DNA of 48,521 bases from Sphingomonas-like bacterium B12 (GCA_000333335.1 BACX01000818.1:1-48521), one strand, 5' to 3'. Positions 9,574-18,606 are shown, counted from the first letter of the stretch. The notes: generated from the sequence alone by a model not told the origin. Made by a program: numbers and translations.

Positions 9574-10197
9574 TCAGGCGCGCCAGGCCTCGACCAGCGC
9601 CCTGGCCCGCGCGCCGACCGTCGCGGCATCGTCGCCGGCCTTGTAGAGCGCACCGCCAACGCCGATGCCCTCGCAGCCGGCGGCAAGCCACTCGCCGATG
9701 TTCGCAGCGCCGGTCCCGCCGACCGCCCATGCCTTCACGCCCGCCGGCAGCACTTCGCGGATCGCCTTGAGATAGCCGATGCCGAACCCTGTCGCCGGGA
9801 ACAGCTTGAGCCGCTTCGCCCCCGCCGCGACCGCAGTGAACGCCTCGGTCGGAGTCGCGAAGCCGGGCATCGGCTCCATGCCGAGTTCCACGCCGCGCGC
9901 GATCACCGCCGGGTTGATGTTGGGCGTGACGAGCAGCTTGCCGCCGACGCCGGCCACCGCATCGACCATCGCCGGCTCCAGCACGGTGCCGGCGCCGCAC
10001 AGCGCGCGGTCGCCCATCGCCTCGACGAGCCGGCGGATGCCCTCGATCGGATCGGGCGAGTTGAGCGGCACCTCGATCAGCCGGATGCCGGCCGCGACCA
10101 GAGCCTCGCCGATGCCGACCACGGTATCGGGCGTCACGCCGCGCAGGATCGCGACGACCGGCGGGGCGCCGTCGCTGAGGATGTCGTCGATGGTCAT
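9574..10197 (-). CDS. dgoA: 2-dehydro-3-deoxy-6-phosphogalactonate aldolase
   Basis: A 207-residue KDPG/KDPGal aldolase-fold enzyme that splits 2-keto-3-deoxy-6-phosphogalactonate into pyruvate and glyceraldehyde 3-phosphate. Catalytic Glu42 lies in IEVPLNSPD and the Schiff-base Lys131 in RLKLFPAT; GTVL (71-74) and the phosphate-binding GGTG and GVGGALY segments are present. The IEVPLNSPDP form, rather than the EITLRT form of Entner-Doudoroff Eda, points to the galactonate branch. Its ATG overlaps the kinase stop as ATGA, making it the third gene of a lactonase-kinase-aldolase operon. Family and role are secure; a side activity on KDPG cannot be excluded. Confidence 0.92.
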   Translation of the reverse strand: MTIDDILSDGAPPVVAILRGVTPDTVVGIGEALVAAGIRLIEVPLNSPDPIEGIRRLVEAMGDRALCGAGTVLEPAMVDAVAGVGGKLLVTPNINPAVIARGVELGMEPMPGFATPTEAFTAVAAGAKRLKLFPATGFGIGYLKAIREVLPAGVKAWAVGGTGAANIGEWLAAGCEGIGVGGALYKAGDDAATVGARARALVEAWRA

Positions 10198-11084
10198 GCG
10201 GTTTCCTTGTCGAGCAGAGCGAGGCCCGCGATCGCGCAGGCATCGCCATCGAGGTGGGTGACGGTCAGGCCATGCTTCTCGGCCGCCTGTCGGTAGAGCG
10301 CGGAGAGCCCGGGATCGCCGACCAGCGCGATGCGGGTCGGCGCCTCACCGGAGAGCGCCGGCGCCTCGGCGAACTCGCCGCCGATCAGCAGGCCGGAGAG
10401 CAAGCCGAGCGCCCAGCCGAGGCTCTTGCCTTCGGTGAGCTGGGCGGCGCGTGCCTCGAACAGTCCGGCGATCAATCCGGTGCCGGCGCGCGAGAGGCCG
10501 TCGGCGAAGCCTTCCTCGCGGCCGGTCGCATCAGTGCCGGCGCGGGTCAGCGTCGAATGATCGCGCAGCAGCGCGAACAGTTCGCCAGTCGGGAAGGTGT
10601 GGAAACGCTCCACCCGTCCGTCGATCAGCTCCGCCCATTTGCTGTGCGTGCCGGGCAGAACGAGCATCGCGCGCCCCTGCCCCAGTTCAGGATCGAGCGC
10701 GGCGGCGCCGAAAATCTGCGTCTCTTCGCCCCGCATCACGTCGGCGTGGCCGGAGAAATTGGCCGTGCTGAGACCCGGCGCGACCGATACGGCGATGCCG
10801 TCCACATCGACCGTCGACAGGCTCGCGCGCCACAGGGCAGCGTCGGCCGGACACGCCGCATACGGCACCTCGACCAGTCCGTTGCGCGATCCCGCCATGC
10901 CACAGAGCAGCACGCCCGAGCTACGCGCCGCATCGCGCCACGGCGCCAGCGTCGCCGCGAGCGTCTCGGCAGGCGAACCGGCAAGCTGACCGATACCGGG
11001 GCCGTCGAGCCGATCGACGATCGTGCCGTCCTCGATGCGGAACAGGCGCAGGCGGGTGGTGCCCCAATCGCCGAGAATGGTCAT
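10194..11084 (-). CDS. dgoK: 2-dehydro-3-deoxygalactonokinase
   Basis: A 296-residue DgoK-family kinase that phosphorylates 2-keto-3-deoxygalactonate with ATP. The N terminus GDWGTTRLRLFR (5-16) is the ASKHA-type phosphate-binding start. LCGMAGSRNGLVEVPY and VLPGTHSKWAEL are characteristic of the family, and the length is normal. The frame is open beyond this point, but the ATG at 11084 is preferred: it starts the conserved domain and overlaps the lactonase stop as ATGA. The aldolase ATG overlaps this gene's stop in the same way, so the three proteins are probably made by coupled translation. Its presence commits the pathway to D-galactose, because L-arabinose breakdown needs no kinase. Confidence 0.92.
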   Translation of the reverse strand: MTILGDWGTTRLRLFRIEDGTIVDRLDGPGIGQLAGSPAETLAATLAPWRDAARSSGVLLCGMAGSRNGLVEVPYAACPADAALWRASLSTVDVDGIAVSVAPGLSTANFSGHADVMRGEETQIFGAAALDPELGQGRAMLVLPGTHSKWAELIDGRVERFHTFPTGELFALLRDHSTLTRAGTDATGREEGFADGLSRAGTGLIAGLFEARAAQLTEGKSLGWALGLLSGLLIGGEFAEAPALSGEAPTRIALVGDPGLSALYRQAAEKHGLTVTHLDGDACAIAGLALLDKETA

Positions 11085-11938
11085 GCGTCGAGCCTCGCCG
11101 GCGTGACCGCGACGCCAGGCACATCGACCGCGAACCGGAAGATGCCGCCCGCCAGCGGTTGTTCGGCGCGCGCCGCCTCGTCCAGCCCGATGCTGGCGCT
11201 GGTGGCGAAAGCGGTCTTGAGGTCCGACCCGCCGAACGCGACCTTGGTGATGTTCGAGACGGGGAAGTGCACCTCCTGCACCAGTGTGCCGTCGGGCGCA
11301 TAACGCCGCGCCGCCCAGCCGCCCCACAGGCCGACCCAGACATGATCCTCGGCATCGATCGTCACGCCGTCGGGATGGCCGGCGCCCTTCTCGATCCGCA
11401 CGAAGACCTCGCCGTCGCGCAGGGTGTGACCGTCGCTTACGTCGAAGCGCCAGATCGTCTTTTCCGCCGTATCGACATGGTAGAGCCAGCGCGCGTCGGC
11501 GCTCACCGCCGGGCCGTTGGTGATCATCGCCTCGCCGCCCGCGACGTGGATCGCGCCGCCGGCATGGACGTGAACCACGCCCGTGCGCTCCTCCTCCAGA
11601 TTGTCCATCGATCCGAACCAGAGGCGTCCGCACGAATCCGTAGTGGCGTCGTTGAAGCGATTGTCCGCCCGCGCCTCGACGCCGCCGATCTCGCCGACGA
11701 TACGCTCGCCGTCGAAATGGTGAAGCGTGCTGACGTTCCCGACCACGAAGCCGCCGCTCGCACGCGGCAGGATGAAGCTCGGCATCCCGCCGACATCGAA
11801 CGTCCGCCGGTCCCCGCCGTCGACGTCGCAGCGGTGGATGCGGCCCTGCTTGATGTCGACGAACCACAGGGCTTGGGCGGCCACATCCCAGAGCGGCCCT
11901 TCGCCGAGTGTCGCGCCCAGCGGCCAGATGCACTCCAT
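11081..11938 (-). CDS. SMP-30/gluconolactonase-family sugar lactonase
   Basis: A 285-residue six-bladed lactonase that opens the galactono- or arabinono-lactone made by the dehydrogenase. Metal-site segments are present: EGPLWD (Glu13), NRFNDATTDSCGRLWFG and HPDGVTIDAEDHVWVG. The ATG at 11938 is chosen because AAGGAGAG lies just upstream and the conserved EGPLWD follows 13 residues later; an in-frame ATG 13 codons earlier lacks such a site. It is the first gene of the lactonase-dgoK-dgoA operon and is divergent from the SSS symporter. Specificity between galactonolactone and arabinonolactone cannot be told from sequence. Confidence 0.9.
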   Translation of the reverse strand: MECIWPLGATLGEGPLWDVAAQALWFVDIKQGRIHRCDVDGGDRRTFDVGGMPSFILPRASGGFVVGNVSTLHHFDGERIVGEIGGVEARADNRFNDATTDSCGRLWFGSMDNLEEERTGVVHVHAGGAIHVAGGEAMITNGPAVSADARWLYHVDTAEKTIWRFDVSDGHTLRDGEVFVRIEKGAGHPDGVTIDAEDHVWVGLWGGWAARRYAPDGTLVQEVHFPVSNITKVAFGGSDLKTAFATSASIGLDEAARAEQPLAGGIFRFAVDVPGVAVTPARLDA

Positions 11939-11983
11939 CAACGCTCTCCTTCGGTTCCGCGCGGCGCGGATTGCCATCGGCTA

Positions 11984-11996
11984 ATAATCATATAAA
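11984..11996. promoter_or_regulatory. Weak predicted sugar-regulon operator (lactonase/symporter divergent promoter)
   Basis: ATAATCATATAAA reads TTTATATGATTAT on the minus strand and matches the TTTATAAGATAAA site at 29090-29102 at 10 of 13 positions. It is in the 127-base spacer between the divergent operon heads. It is the weakest member, and AT-richness alone could explain it. Confidence 0.3.
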
Positions 11997-12065
11997 TGAG
12001 GGCGGCAAGACAAACATGCCTCGCAGCCGCCTCCCGAGCGGCGCGTGACAGGGAGGAAGGTTCGA

Positions 12066-13646
12066 GTGTCGCTGGCCCCCATCGATATCGCCGTGATCGT
12101 GATCTACGCGATCTTCATCTTCGGCCTCGCCCAATGGGTGAGCCGCGACAAGAAGGGGGCGGGGCCGAAGGACACAACCGACTATTTCCTCGCGTCCAAG
12201 AATCTCCCCTGGTGGGCGATCGGCGCCTCGCTGATCGCGGCCAACATCTCGGCCGAGCAGATCGTCGGCATGGCGGGATCGGGCTATGCGATCGGCCTCG
12301 CTATCGCCTCCTACGAGTGGATGGCGGCGCTGACTTTGCTGATCGTCGGCAAGTTCTTCCTCCCGATCTTCCTGCGAAACGAGATCTACACGATGCCGCA
12401 GTTTCTGGAGCGGCGGTACGGCAGGAACATCCGCACGCTGATGGCGATCTTCTGGCTCGCGCTCTACGTGTTCGTGAACCTCACCTCGATCATCTGGCTG
12501 GGCTCGATCGCGGTCACCAAGGTGGCGGGGATCGACCAGATGCTGGCGCTGGTGATCCTCGGCGCCTTCGCCTTGCTCTACCAGATAAGGGGCGGGCTGA
12601 AGGCGGTGGCGCTCACCGATATCGTGCAGGTGACGCTGCTGGTGATGGGCGGCCTGATCATCGCGTGGCTGACTCTCGGCAAGCTGGGCGACGGCGCCGG
12701 CATCCTGGCGGGCTGGCACAAGCTGACCAGCAGCATCCCCGATCACTTCCACATGATCCTCAAGAAGGGCGATCCGCATTATACCGACCTGCCCGGCCTG
12801 TCGGTGCTGATCGGGGGCATGTGGATCGCGAACCTCAGCTATTGGGGCTTCAACCAGTATATCATCCAGCGCGCGCTCGCCGCTAAGGATCTGCCGGAAG
12901 CGCAGAAGGGCATCATCTTCGCCGCCGGCCTGAAACTGCTGATGCCGGTGATCATCGTGCTGCCGGGCATCGCCGCCGTGCTGCTGGCGCCGGGCCTGCC
13001 CAAGCCGGACGAGGCCTATCCGACGATGATGCGGCTGCTGCCGACCGGGCTGCTCGGCCTGGTCTTCGCGGCGCTGATCGCGGCGATTATCGCGTCCACC
13101 GCGTCCAAGATCAACTCGATCGCGACCATCTTCACGCTCGACGTCTACGCCAAGATGAAGGGGCAGCAGGGCGCCACGGAAGGGCGCGAGCGGCATCTCG
13201 TGCTGGTCGGCCGGATCGCGGCGATCGTGGCGATCATCATCGCGATCCTGACGGCCAAGCCGCTGGTCGGCGCGTCCGAGCAGGCGTTCCAGTTCATCCA
13301 GGAATTCACCGGCTTCTTCACGCCGGGCATCACCGTGATCTTCCTGCTCGGCCTGTTCTGGAAGCGCGCCAACGAGGCGGGCGCGATCTGTGCGGCGGTG
13401 GCGTCGGTGCTGCTCTCGTGGCTGTTCAAGGCGGAATGGGCCTCCCTGCCCTTCATGGATCGCATGGGCGTGGTGTTCCTGATTGCGCTGGCGCTGGCGG
13501 TGATCGTCTCGCTGGTGACGCCGGCCAAGGCGGGCGCCGATACGATCGAGACCGCCGACGTCCGCTACGCTACCAAGGCCGGCTTCAACATCGGCGCGAC
13601 GGCGGTGTGCCTGGTGCTGGTGGCGCTCTACGCGACGTGGTGGTGA
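12066..13646 (+). CDS. SSS-family sodium/sugar symporter
   Basis: A 526-residue multi-spanning sodium:solute symporter. About 14 hydrophobic segments run from IDIAVIVIYAIFIFG to the C-terminal ATAVCLVLVALYATWW. SSS landmarks include DYFLASKNLPWWAIGASLIA and the sodium-site region ANISAEQIVGMAGSGYAIG. The relatives called to mind are SglT-type glucose/galactose carriers. The GTG at 12066 is chosen because GGGAGGAAGG lies five bases upstream; the earlier GTG at 12045 would put that site inside the gene. It heads away from the lactonase operon and is expected to import D-galactose or L-arabinose, which these organisms cannot take up by ABC import here. Confidence 0.88.
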   Translation: MSLAPIDIAVIVIYAIFIFGLAQWVSRDKKGAGPKDTTDYFLASKNLPWWAIGASLIAANISAEQIVGMAGSGYAIGLAIASYEWMAALTLLIVGKFFLPIFLRNEIYTMPQFLERRYGRNIRTLMAIFWLALYVFVNLTSIIWLGSIAVTKVAGIDQMLALVILGAFALLYQIRGGLKAVALTDIVQVTLLVMGGLIIAWLTLGKLGDGAGILAGWHKLTSSIPDHFHMILKKGDPHYTDLPGLSVLIGGMWIANLSYWGFNQYIIQRALAAKDLPEAQKGIIFAAGLKLLMPVIIVLPGIAAVLLAPGLPKPDEAYPTMMRLLPTGLLGLVFAALIAAIIASTASKINSIATIFTLDVYAKMKGQQGATEGRERHLVLVGRIAAIVAIIIAILTAKPLVGASEQAFQFIQEFTGFFTPGITVIFLLGLFWKRANEAGAICAAVASVLLSWLFKAEWASLPFMDRMGVVFLIALALAVIVSLVTPAKAGADTIETADVRYATKAGFNIGATAVCLVLVALYATWW

Positions 13647-13650
13647 GGCG

Positions 13651-14301
13651 TCAGCCGCGATTCCCCGCGCCCTTGGGTCGGTAGAAGATGTGGGTGCGGA
13701 TCTGCGCGATCTTGTCGAGCGATCCGATCCAGTAGGGCACCATCCAGTCGGCATGGTAATGCGTCGCGCGGCCGACGGGGCGGAACACCCGCCCGGCCAG
13801 CGCGCGCTTCGCCGCGAGGCGCGCCGCCTCCCATCCCTGCCGCTCGGGCCGGCGCGTCTGCGATCCGTCGCAGGTGAAGGAGAATTGGCAGCCCGTCTGT
13901 AGCGCCGATCCCTGATAAACCACGCCGCAGACGGTGTGCGGATATTGCACCAGCCGCACGCGGTTGAGCACCACCTGGATCACCGCCTGCTGCGCGCGCA
14001 GATCGCTCCCCGCCTCGTAGAGCGCGGCGGTGGCGAGGCACTGCACCGCCTGCTCTCGTGCCGCCGGTGTGCCGTGAAAGCGGAACGGCTCGGCCGGCTG
14101 CATCCGGTCCGTCACGAACGGGATGCGCGCATTGTAGGCGCGCGCCTGCTCCATGGTGAGCGTGGGCTTCGGCTGCGGCCTGGGCACATCGCGCCGCGCC
14201 ACCAGCCACGCCACGATCAGCACCACCGCGAACAGGCCGACAGCGATGTACGGCGTGGGATCGACCGTTGTCCTTCGCCGATATCGCCTCCGCCTCGCCA
14301 T
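13651..14301 (-). CDS. SleB-like cell-wall hydrolase, membrane-anchored
   Basis: A 216-residue protein with a basic N terminus, one membrane helix at about 16-35, a Pro-rich linker and a C-terminal cell-wall-hydrolase domain of the SleB type. Glu96 in AALYEAGSD is the probable catalytic residue; QQAVIQVVLNRV, GVVYQGSALQTGCQFSFTCDG and THYHADWM are landmarks of the family. It should cut peptidoglycan on the periplasmic side. It lies 43 bases after the GH127 stop on the same strand and could share its transcript, although a direct role in glycan use is not evident. It converges with the symporter gene with four bases between the stops. Confidence 0.85.
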   Translation of the reverse strand: MARRRRYRRRTTVDPTPYIAVGLFAVVLIVAWLVARRDVPRPQPKPTLTMEQARAYNARIPFVTDRMQPAEPFRFHGTPAAREQAVQCLATAALYEAGSDLRAQQAVIQVVLNRVRLVQYPHTVCGVVYQGSALQTGCQFSFTCDGSQTRRPERQGWEAARLAAKRALAGRVFRPVGRATHYHADWMVPYWIGSLDKIAQIRTHIFYRPKGAGNRG

Positions 14302-14344
14302 CGCCGCCGCCTAGCCGCTCGGCGGGGCGGCGACAACGCGTGCG

Positions 14345-16735
14345 TCAGACCGTCGGCGTCGCCTTGGGCGTGAACAGCCGCACCCCGAACACCGGGCCGG
14401 CGGTGTGGCCGGTGTGCGGCTGGAAGCGGACCATCACGCTTTTCTTGCCGCGCGTCATCGCCTCGGGCACCGCATAGTCGATATCGATGAACTCGCCGGG
14501 CTTCAGCGCCTCCAGTTCCTGCGTGGCAACCTTCTGGCCGTCGATCAGGATGTCGAAGATGCGCTTGCGCTCGTCGCCCCAATAGGTCGCCTCCAGCACC
14601 AGCGGGCCGGGCTTCACGTTCATGCGGAACTGGAAGAAGCCGCCGCTGCGCGCATCGCGCCCCTGCCGTCCGCGATAGACCACGGGATAGGAGATGTCGG
14701 AGGTCAGATCATGATCGCGCTCGGGCTGCATCTCGCCCAGATGCATCACGTCCACCGACCGCGCGGCGAGATCGGCGAGGCGCGCCTGCTCTGCGGCGAA
14801 GGCGACCTTCTCCTTCTCCCAGCCAGCATCGGTGAAGCGCTTGAAATAGACCGCGCTCCGGCGCTGCCATGCCTTGTAGAAGGGGCCAAAGGTCATGTCC
14901 GCCGGGCGACCGAGGCCCTGCGTCCGATAGACCGCCGGCTGCGCACCATCCGCATGGAAGCCACCGAGGATGTCGCTGCCCACCAGCGCTGGCGCGGCGG
15001 CACTGGCGAGATCCTTGTCGGCCGGGCCGAGATCGGCGGCGAGCACCAGCGGCCCGCGCAGGATCGCGATCGTGTCGGGATCGTCAGGCGTCGATTCGGT
15101 GCGCAGCTCCATCGGCAGCGTCATCGCCAGCACGTCGCCCGCCTGCCAGCGGCGGCGCACGATCGCATAGCCGGCGGCGCGCTCCACCTCGACCGGCTTG
15201 CCGTTGACGGTGAGGCTCGCGGACTTCGCCCAGCCCGGCACGCGCATCGCGATCGCGAAGGCCCCTGCCCGCTTCAGCGTCGAAAGCCTGAGCCGCACCG
15301 CGCCGTCATAGGGATAGCCGGTGGCCAGCTCGACATCCGCGCCCTTGGCCGCCCAATGCGCGCGAGACGGGATGAACAGGTTCACCAGCAGAGTGTCCTT
15401 GGCGCTCCAGTAGATCGAGTCGCCATGCTTGGCGTGGCTCTCCATTCCCGATCCGACGCAACACCAGAAGTCGTTGACCGGCTCCGACCAGCCGCGCTTG
15501 ATGCCCGACATCAGCGGGGTCATGTAGGTGAACATCCCCGTCGACGGATCCTGGGCCGCCAGCACGTGGTTGAAGTGGGTGCGCTCGTAATAATCGAACA
15601 GCGCGCCGTCCGGCTGCCAGCCATACAGATGCCGGGTCAGCTTCAGCATGTTGTAGCTGTTGCAATGCTCGCACGTCTGCTCGGTCAGGTGCTTGGAGAT
15701 CGCATCGGGCGCGAAGAAATATTCGCGGTCGGCATTGCCGCCGATCACGTAGCTGTGGTGCTGCGTCACCGTCTCCCAGAAGAAGCGCGCGCCGTCGCCG
15801 GGAGCCTGCCGGCCGGTCAGCTCGTGGATACGGGCGAGGCCGATCAGCTTGGGGATCTGGGTGTTGGCGTGGATGTTGGCCAGGTCGTCCTGCCCCTTCT
15901 CCAGCGGATCGAGCACCTTGTTGTCGTGGATGCGTGTCGCCACCGTCATCCACTGGGCATCGCCGGTGCGGGCGGAAAGCTCGGCATAGCTCTCGTTCAG
16001 GCCACCATATTCGCAACCGAGCATCGTCTGCATCTGATCGTCGGAGAGCGAGGCGAACACCCGCTGGAAATAGCGGGCGAGGCCGATCGCCACCTGCAGT
16101 GCCTGCTGGTTGCCGCACAGCTCTTGCGCGTCGAGCAGGCCGGCGAAGGTCTTGTGGATGTTGTACAGCGGGGACCAGGCGCCGTTGAGATCGAAACCAC
16201 CGGAGCGGATATCGCCCTTCATGATCTCGGGGAAGATTTCCTCGCCGTCGACCAGCGTGCCGTCCTTGCGCTTGCGCTGGAGGCCGGCGACGTAGCCGGT
16301 GCCGCGTGCCTTCTGACACTCGGCCAGCTCGGCGACGATGTAGTCGACGCGACGCTTCGCCTCGGCGTCGCCGGTCTGCGCGTAGATCAGCGACAGCGCG
16401 GAGAGATAATGGCCGAGCGTGTGGCCGGCGATCGTGTCGCTCTCCCAGCCGCCATAGACCTCGCCCTTGGGCGTAAGGCCGGAATATTTGCGGAAATTAT
16501 GGAGTAGCCGGTCCGGCTCGAGGCTGAGCAGATATGTGTGATTGGCCTGCACCGCATCGAGGAAGGGCGACGGCAGCAGCCGCACGTCCTTGAGTGGCAG
16601 CGGTTCGGGATGCGCCGGCAGTAGGCTGTTCGCGCCGCCCGCAGTCACCGCCAGCGAGCGGCCAGCCCAGCCGCCGGCCACCGCGACAAGGCCGGCACCC
16701 GCCAACATGCCCCGCCGCGTCGTCGCCATGATCAT
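14345..16735 (-). CDS. GH127-family beta-L-arabinofuranosidase (Tat-exported)
   Basis: A 796-residue DUF1680/GH127 enzyme. The Tat signal TTRRGMLAGAG (5-15) leads a hydrophobic stretch. The (alpha/alpha)6 domain carries the expected zinc/thiolate site: EHCNSYNML (Glu356, Cys358) and WCCVGSG (Cys425, Cys426), matching the Glu-x-Cys...Cys-Cys pattern of the characterised bifidobacterial enzyme, where a cysteine is the nucleophile. GGWESDTIAGHTLGHYLSA is another landmark. A beta-rich C-terminal part follows. AAGGAG precedes the ATG at 16735. GH127 enzymes release beta-L-arabinofuranose from hydroxyproline-linked arabinans. It is divergent from a DUF885 peptidase gene, with a site of the hydroxyproline-cluster operator type between them. 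Confidence 0.9.
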   Translation of the reverse strand: MIMATTRRGMLAGAGLVAVAGGWAGRSLAVTAGGANSLLPAHPEPLPLKDVRLLPSPFLDAVQANHTYLLSLEPDRLLHNFRKYSGLTPKGEVYGGWESDTIAGHTLGHYLSALSLIYAQTGDAEAKRRVDYIVAELAECQKARGTGYVAGLQRKRKDGTLVDGEEIFPEIMKGDIRSGGFDLNGAWSPLYNIHKTFAGLLDAQELCGNQQALQVAIGLARYFQRVFASLSDDQMQTMLGCEYGGLNESYAELSARTGDAQWMTVATRIHDNKVLDPLEKGQDDLANIHANTQIPKLIGLARIHELTGRQAPGDGARFFWETVTQHHSYVIGGNADREYFFAPDAISKHLTEQTCEHCNSYNMLKLTRHLYGWQPDGALFDYYERTHFNHVLAAQDPSTGMFTYMTPLMSGIKRGWSEPVNDFWCCVGSGMESHAKHGDSIYWSAKDTLLVNLFIPSRAHWAAKGADVELATGYPYDGAVRLRLSTLKRAGAFAIAMRVPGWAKSASLTVNGKPVEVERAAGYAIVRRRWQAGDVLAMTLPMELRTESTPDDPDTIAILRGPLVLAADLGPADKDLASAAAPALVGSDILGGFHADGAQPAVYRTQGLGRPADMTFGPFYKAWQRRSAVYFKRFTDAGWEKEKVAFAAEQARLADLAARSVDVMHLGEMQPERDHDLTSDISYPVVYRGRQGRDARSGGFFQFRMNVKPGPLVLEATYWGDERKRIFDILIDGQKVATQELEALKPGEFIDIDYAVPEAMTRGKKSVMVRFQPHTGHTAGPVFGVRLFTPKATPTV

Positions 16736-16759
16736 CCCGCTCTCCTTGTCAGCTTGAAG

Positions 16760-16773
16760 GATACGTTATACGA
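16760..16773. promoter_or_regulatory. Predicted hydroxyproline-regulon operator (GH127/DUF885 divergent promoter)
   Basis: GATACGTTATACGA matches the site before the deaminase gene at 12 of 14 positions. It lies inside a wider imperfect palindrome with outer arms AAGGAT and ATCCTT (16757-16778), in the 71-base spacer between two divergent genes. The proposed binder is the GntR-type protein encoded at 21196. Confidence 0.6.
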
Positions 16774-16806
16774 TCCTTGAGATGATGCAAGCGGGAGGCG
16801 CGGCGT

Positions 16807-18570
16807 ATGCGTGGTTTCAAGGCGGGATATATGGCGATGGTGGCGGTTTCTGCGATCATGACGGCGGGTGGTGCGATGGCGGCGGATACCGCCGAGGATA
16901 CACGTTTCAAGGCGATCTACTCGGCCGAATGGACCTGGCGCGAGCATCAGCGCGCCGACGACGAGGATAGCGGCGACCGCATCTCCCCGCACCTTCCCGA
17001 CGTTGGCCCGGCGGCACAGGCGGACAGGCTCAAGATGTGGACCGACGTGACGGCCAAACTCGCCGCGATCGATCCGGCGAAGCTCTCGGCCGAGAACAAG
17101 GTCAATTTCGAGATCTACAAGGATCAGATCGCCGCCCTGCTCACTGCCCAGCGCTATCGCGACTATGAGAAGCCGCTGAACGCGGACACCAGCTTCTGGG
17201 GCAATGTCGCGGGCAGCGCGCGGCAGAGCTTCAAGACAGAGCACGACTATCGCAACTATCTCTCGATGCTCGGCGAGATGCCGCGCTATTTCGACCAGCA
17301 GATCGCCAACATGAAGGCCGGCGAGGCGCGCGGCTTCACCCCGCCCAAGATTACGGTGGAGGGCCGCGACGCGACCGTCACCTCGATCACCGATCCGAAA
17401 ACGGTGGAGGAAAACCCCTTCTACGCGCCGTTCGCCAAGATGCCGGCGACCATCCCCGCGGCGACACAGGCGGAGCTGCGCGCGGCGGGCGCGGCGGCGA
17501 TCCGCGACAAGGTGATCCCCGCGCACAAGACGCTGCTCGCCTTCCTGCGCGACGAGTACATCCCCCACGCCAAGGTTGCGCTGGACGCCTATTCGCTGCC
17601 CGACGGCAAGGCCTATTACCAGAGCAAGATCAAGGAGTTCACCACTCTCGATCTCACGCCCGCGCAGATCCACCAGATCGGGCTGGACGAGGTCGCCAAG
17701 ATCCACGCCGAGATGCTGGACGTGATGAAGGAGGTGAAGTTCCAGGGCGATCTGCCCGCCTTCCTCACCTTCCTGCGCACCGATCCGCGCTTCTACGCCA
17801 AGACGCCTGACGAACTGCTCAAGGACGCCGCCTGGATCGCCAAGCGCTTCGACGGCAAGGCGAAGGACTGGTTCGGCCACCTGCCGCGCAGCCGCTTCGC
17901 GATCATTCCCGTGCCGGCCGACATCGCCCCCTTCTACACCGGCGGGCGCGGCGGGCCGGGCGTGTATCTGGTCAACACCTACAATCTGCCGTCGCGCCCG
18001 CTTTATTCGCTGACCGCGCTGACGCTGCACGAAAGCGCGCCGGGCCACGCCTTCCAGATGCCGCTGGCCGCCGAGAACAAGGATCTGCCGCCCTTCCGCC
18101 AGAACACCTACATCTCGGCCTATGGCGAAGGCTGGGCGCTCTATTGCGAGAAGCTGGGCGTCGAGATGGGCATGTACGAAACGCCCTACGATCGCTTCGG
18201 GATGCTCAGCTACCAGATGTGGCGCGCGGCGCGGCTGGTGGTGGATACCGGCATCCATTCGGAGGGCTGGAGCCGCGAGCAGGCGCAAAAATATCTCCAC
18301 GACAATACCGCACTCGCCGATCACGAGATCGAGACCGAGGTCGATCGCTACATCGCCTGGCCGGGTCAGGCGCTGAGCTATTATCTCGGCGAGAAGACCA
18401 TTCTCGATGCGCGGGCGAAGGCGGAGAAGGCGCTCGGCCCCAAGTTCAACATCCGTGCCTTCCACGACACCGTGCTGCAGATGGGATCGGTGCCGATGCC
18501 GGTGCTCCAGGCCCGCATCGACCGCTTCATCGCGGAAGGCGGCAAGGGTCCGTATCCCGACGAGGAGTGA
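16807..18570 (+). CDS. DUF885-family exported metallopeptidase-like protein
   Basis: A 587-residue DUF885 protein with a signal peptide (MRGFKAGYMAMVAVSAIMTA to AMA, about 1-25). The probable zinc site is LHESAPGHAFQ (His408, Glu409, His414), and the downstream GEGWALYCEKLGVEMG is typical of the family. DUF885 proteins are regarded as metal-dependent peptidases, but few are characterised. GGAGG lies 10 bases before the ATG. The gene is divergent from the GH127 gene and shares its operator-like site, which suggests it cleaves the peptide part of a glycoprotein that GH127 deglycosylates. It is a paralogue of the interrupted gene at 21909-23636. Function beyond peptidase-like is inference. Confidence 0.87.
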   Translation: MRGFKAGYMAMVAVSAIMTAGGAMAADTAEDTRFKAIYSAEWTWREHQRADDEDSGDRISPHLPDVGPAAQADRLKMWTDVTAKLAAIDPAKLSAENKVNFEIYKDQIAALLTAQRYRDYEKPLNADTSFWGNVAGSARQSFKTEHDYRNYLSMLGEMPRYFDQQIANMKAGEARGFTPPKITVEGRDATVTSITDPKTVEENPFYAPFAKMPATIPAATQAELRAAGAAAIRDKVIPAHKTLLAFLRDEYIPHAKVALDAYSLPDGKAYYQSKIKEFTTLDLTPAQIHQIGLDEVAKIHAEMLDVMKEVKFQGDLPAFLTFLRTDPRFYAKTPDELLKDAAWIAKRFDGKAKDWFGHLPRSRFAIIPVPADIAPFYTGGRGGPGVYLVNTYNLPSRPLYSLTALTLHESAPGHAFQMPLAAENKDLPPFRQNTYISAYGEGWALYCEKLGVEMGMYETPYDRFGMLSYQMWRAARLVVDTGIHSEGWSREQAQKYLHDNTALADHEIETEVDRYIAWPGQALSYYLGEKTILDARAKAEKALGPKFNIRAFHDTVLQMGSVPMPVLQARIDRFIAEGGKGPYPDEE

Positions 18571-18578
18571 GGCTTAGA

Positions 18579-18600
18579 TCCTCCCCCTCAGGGGGGAGGA
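18579..18600. terminator. Hairpin between convergent peptidase genes
   Basis: Nine-base stem TCCTCCCCC / GGGGGAGGA with a short loop in the 36-base gap between the convergent DUF885 and M24 peptidase genes. It lacks a clear T-tract. Confidence 0.5.
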
Positions 18601-18606
18601 GGAAGT

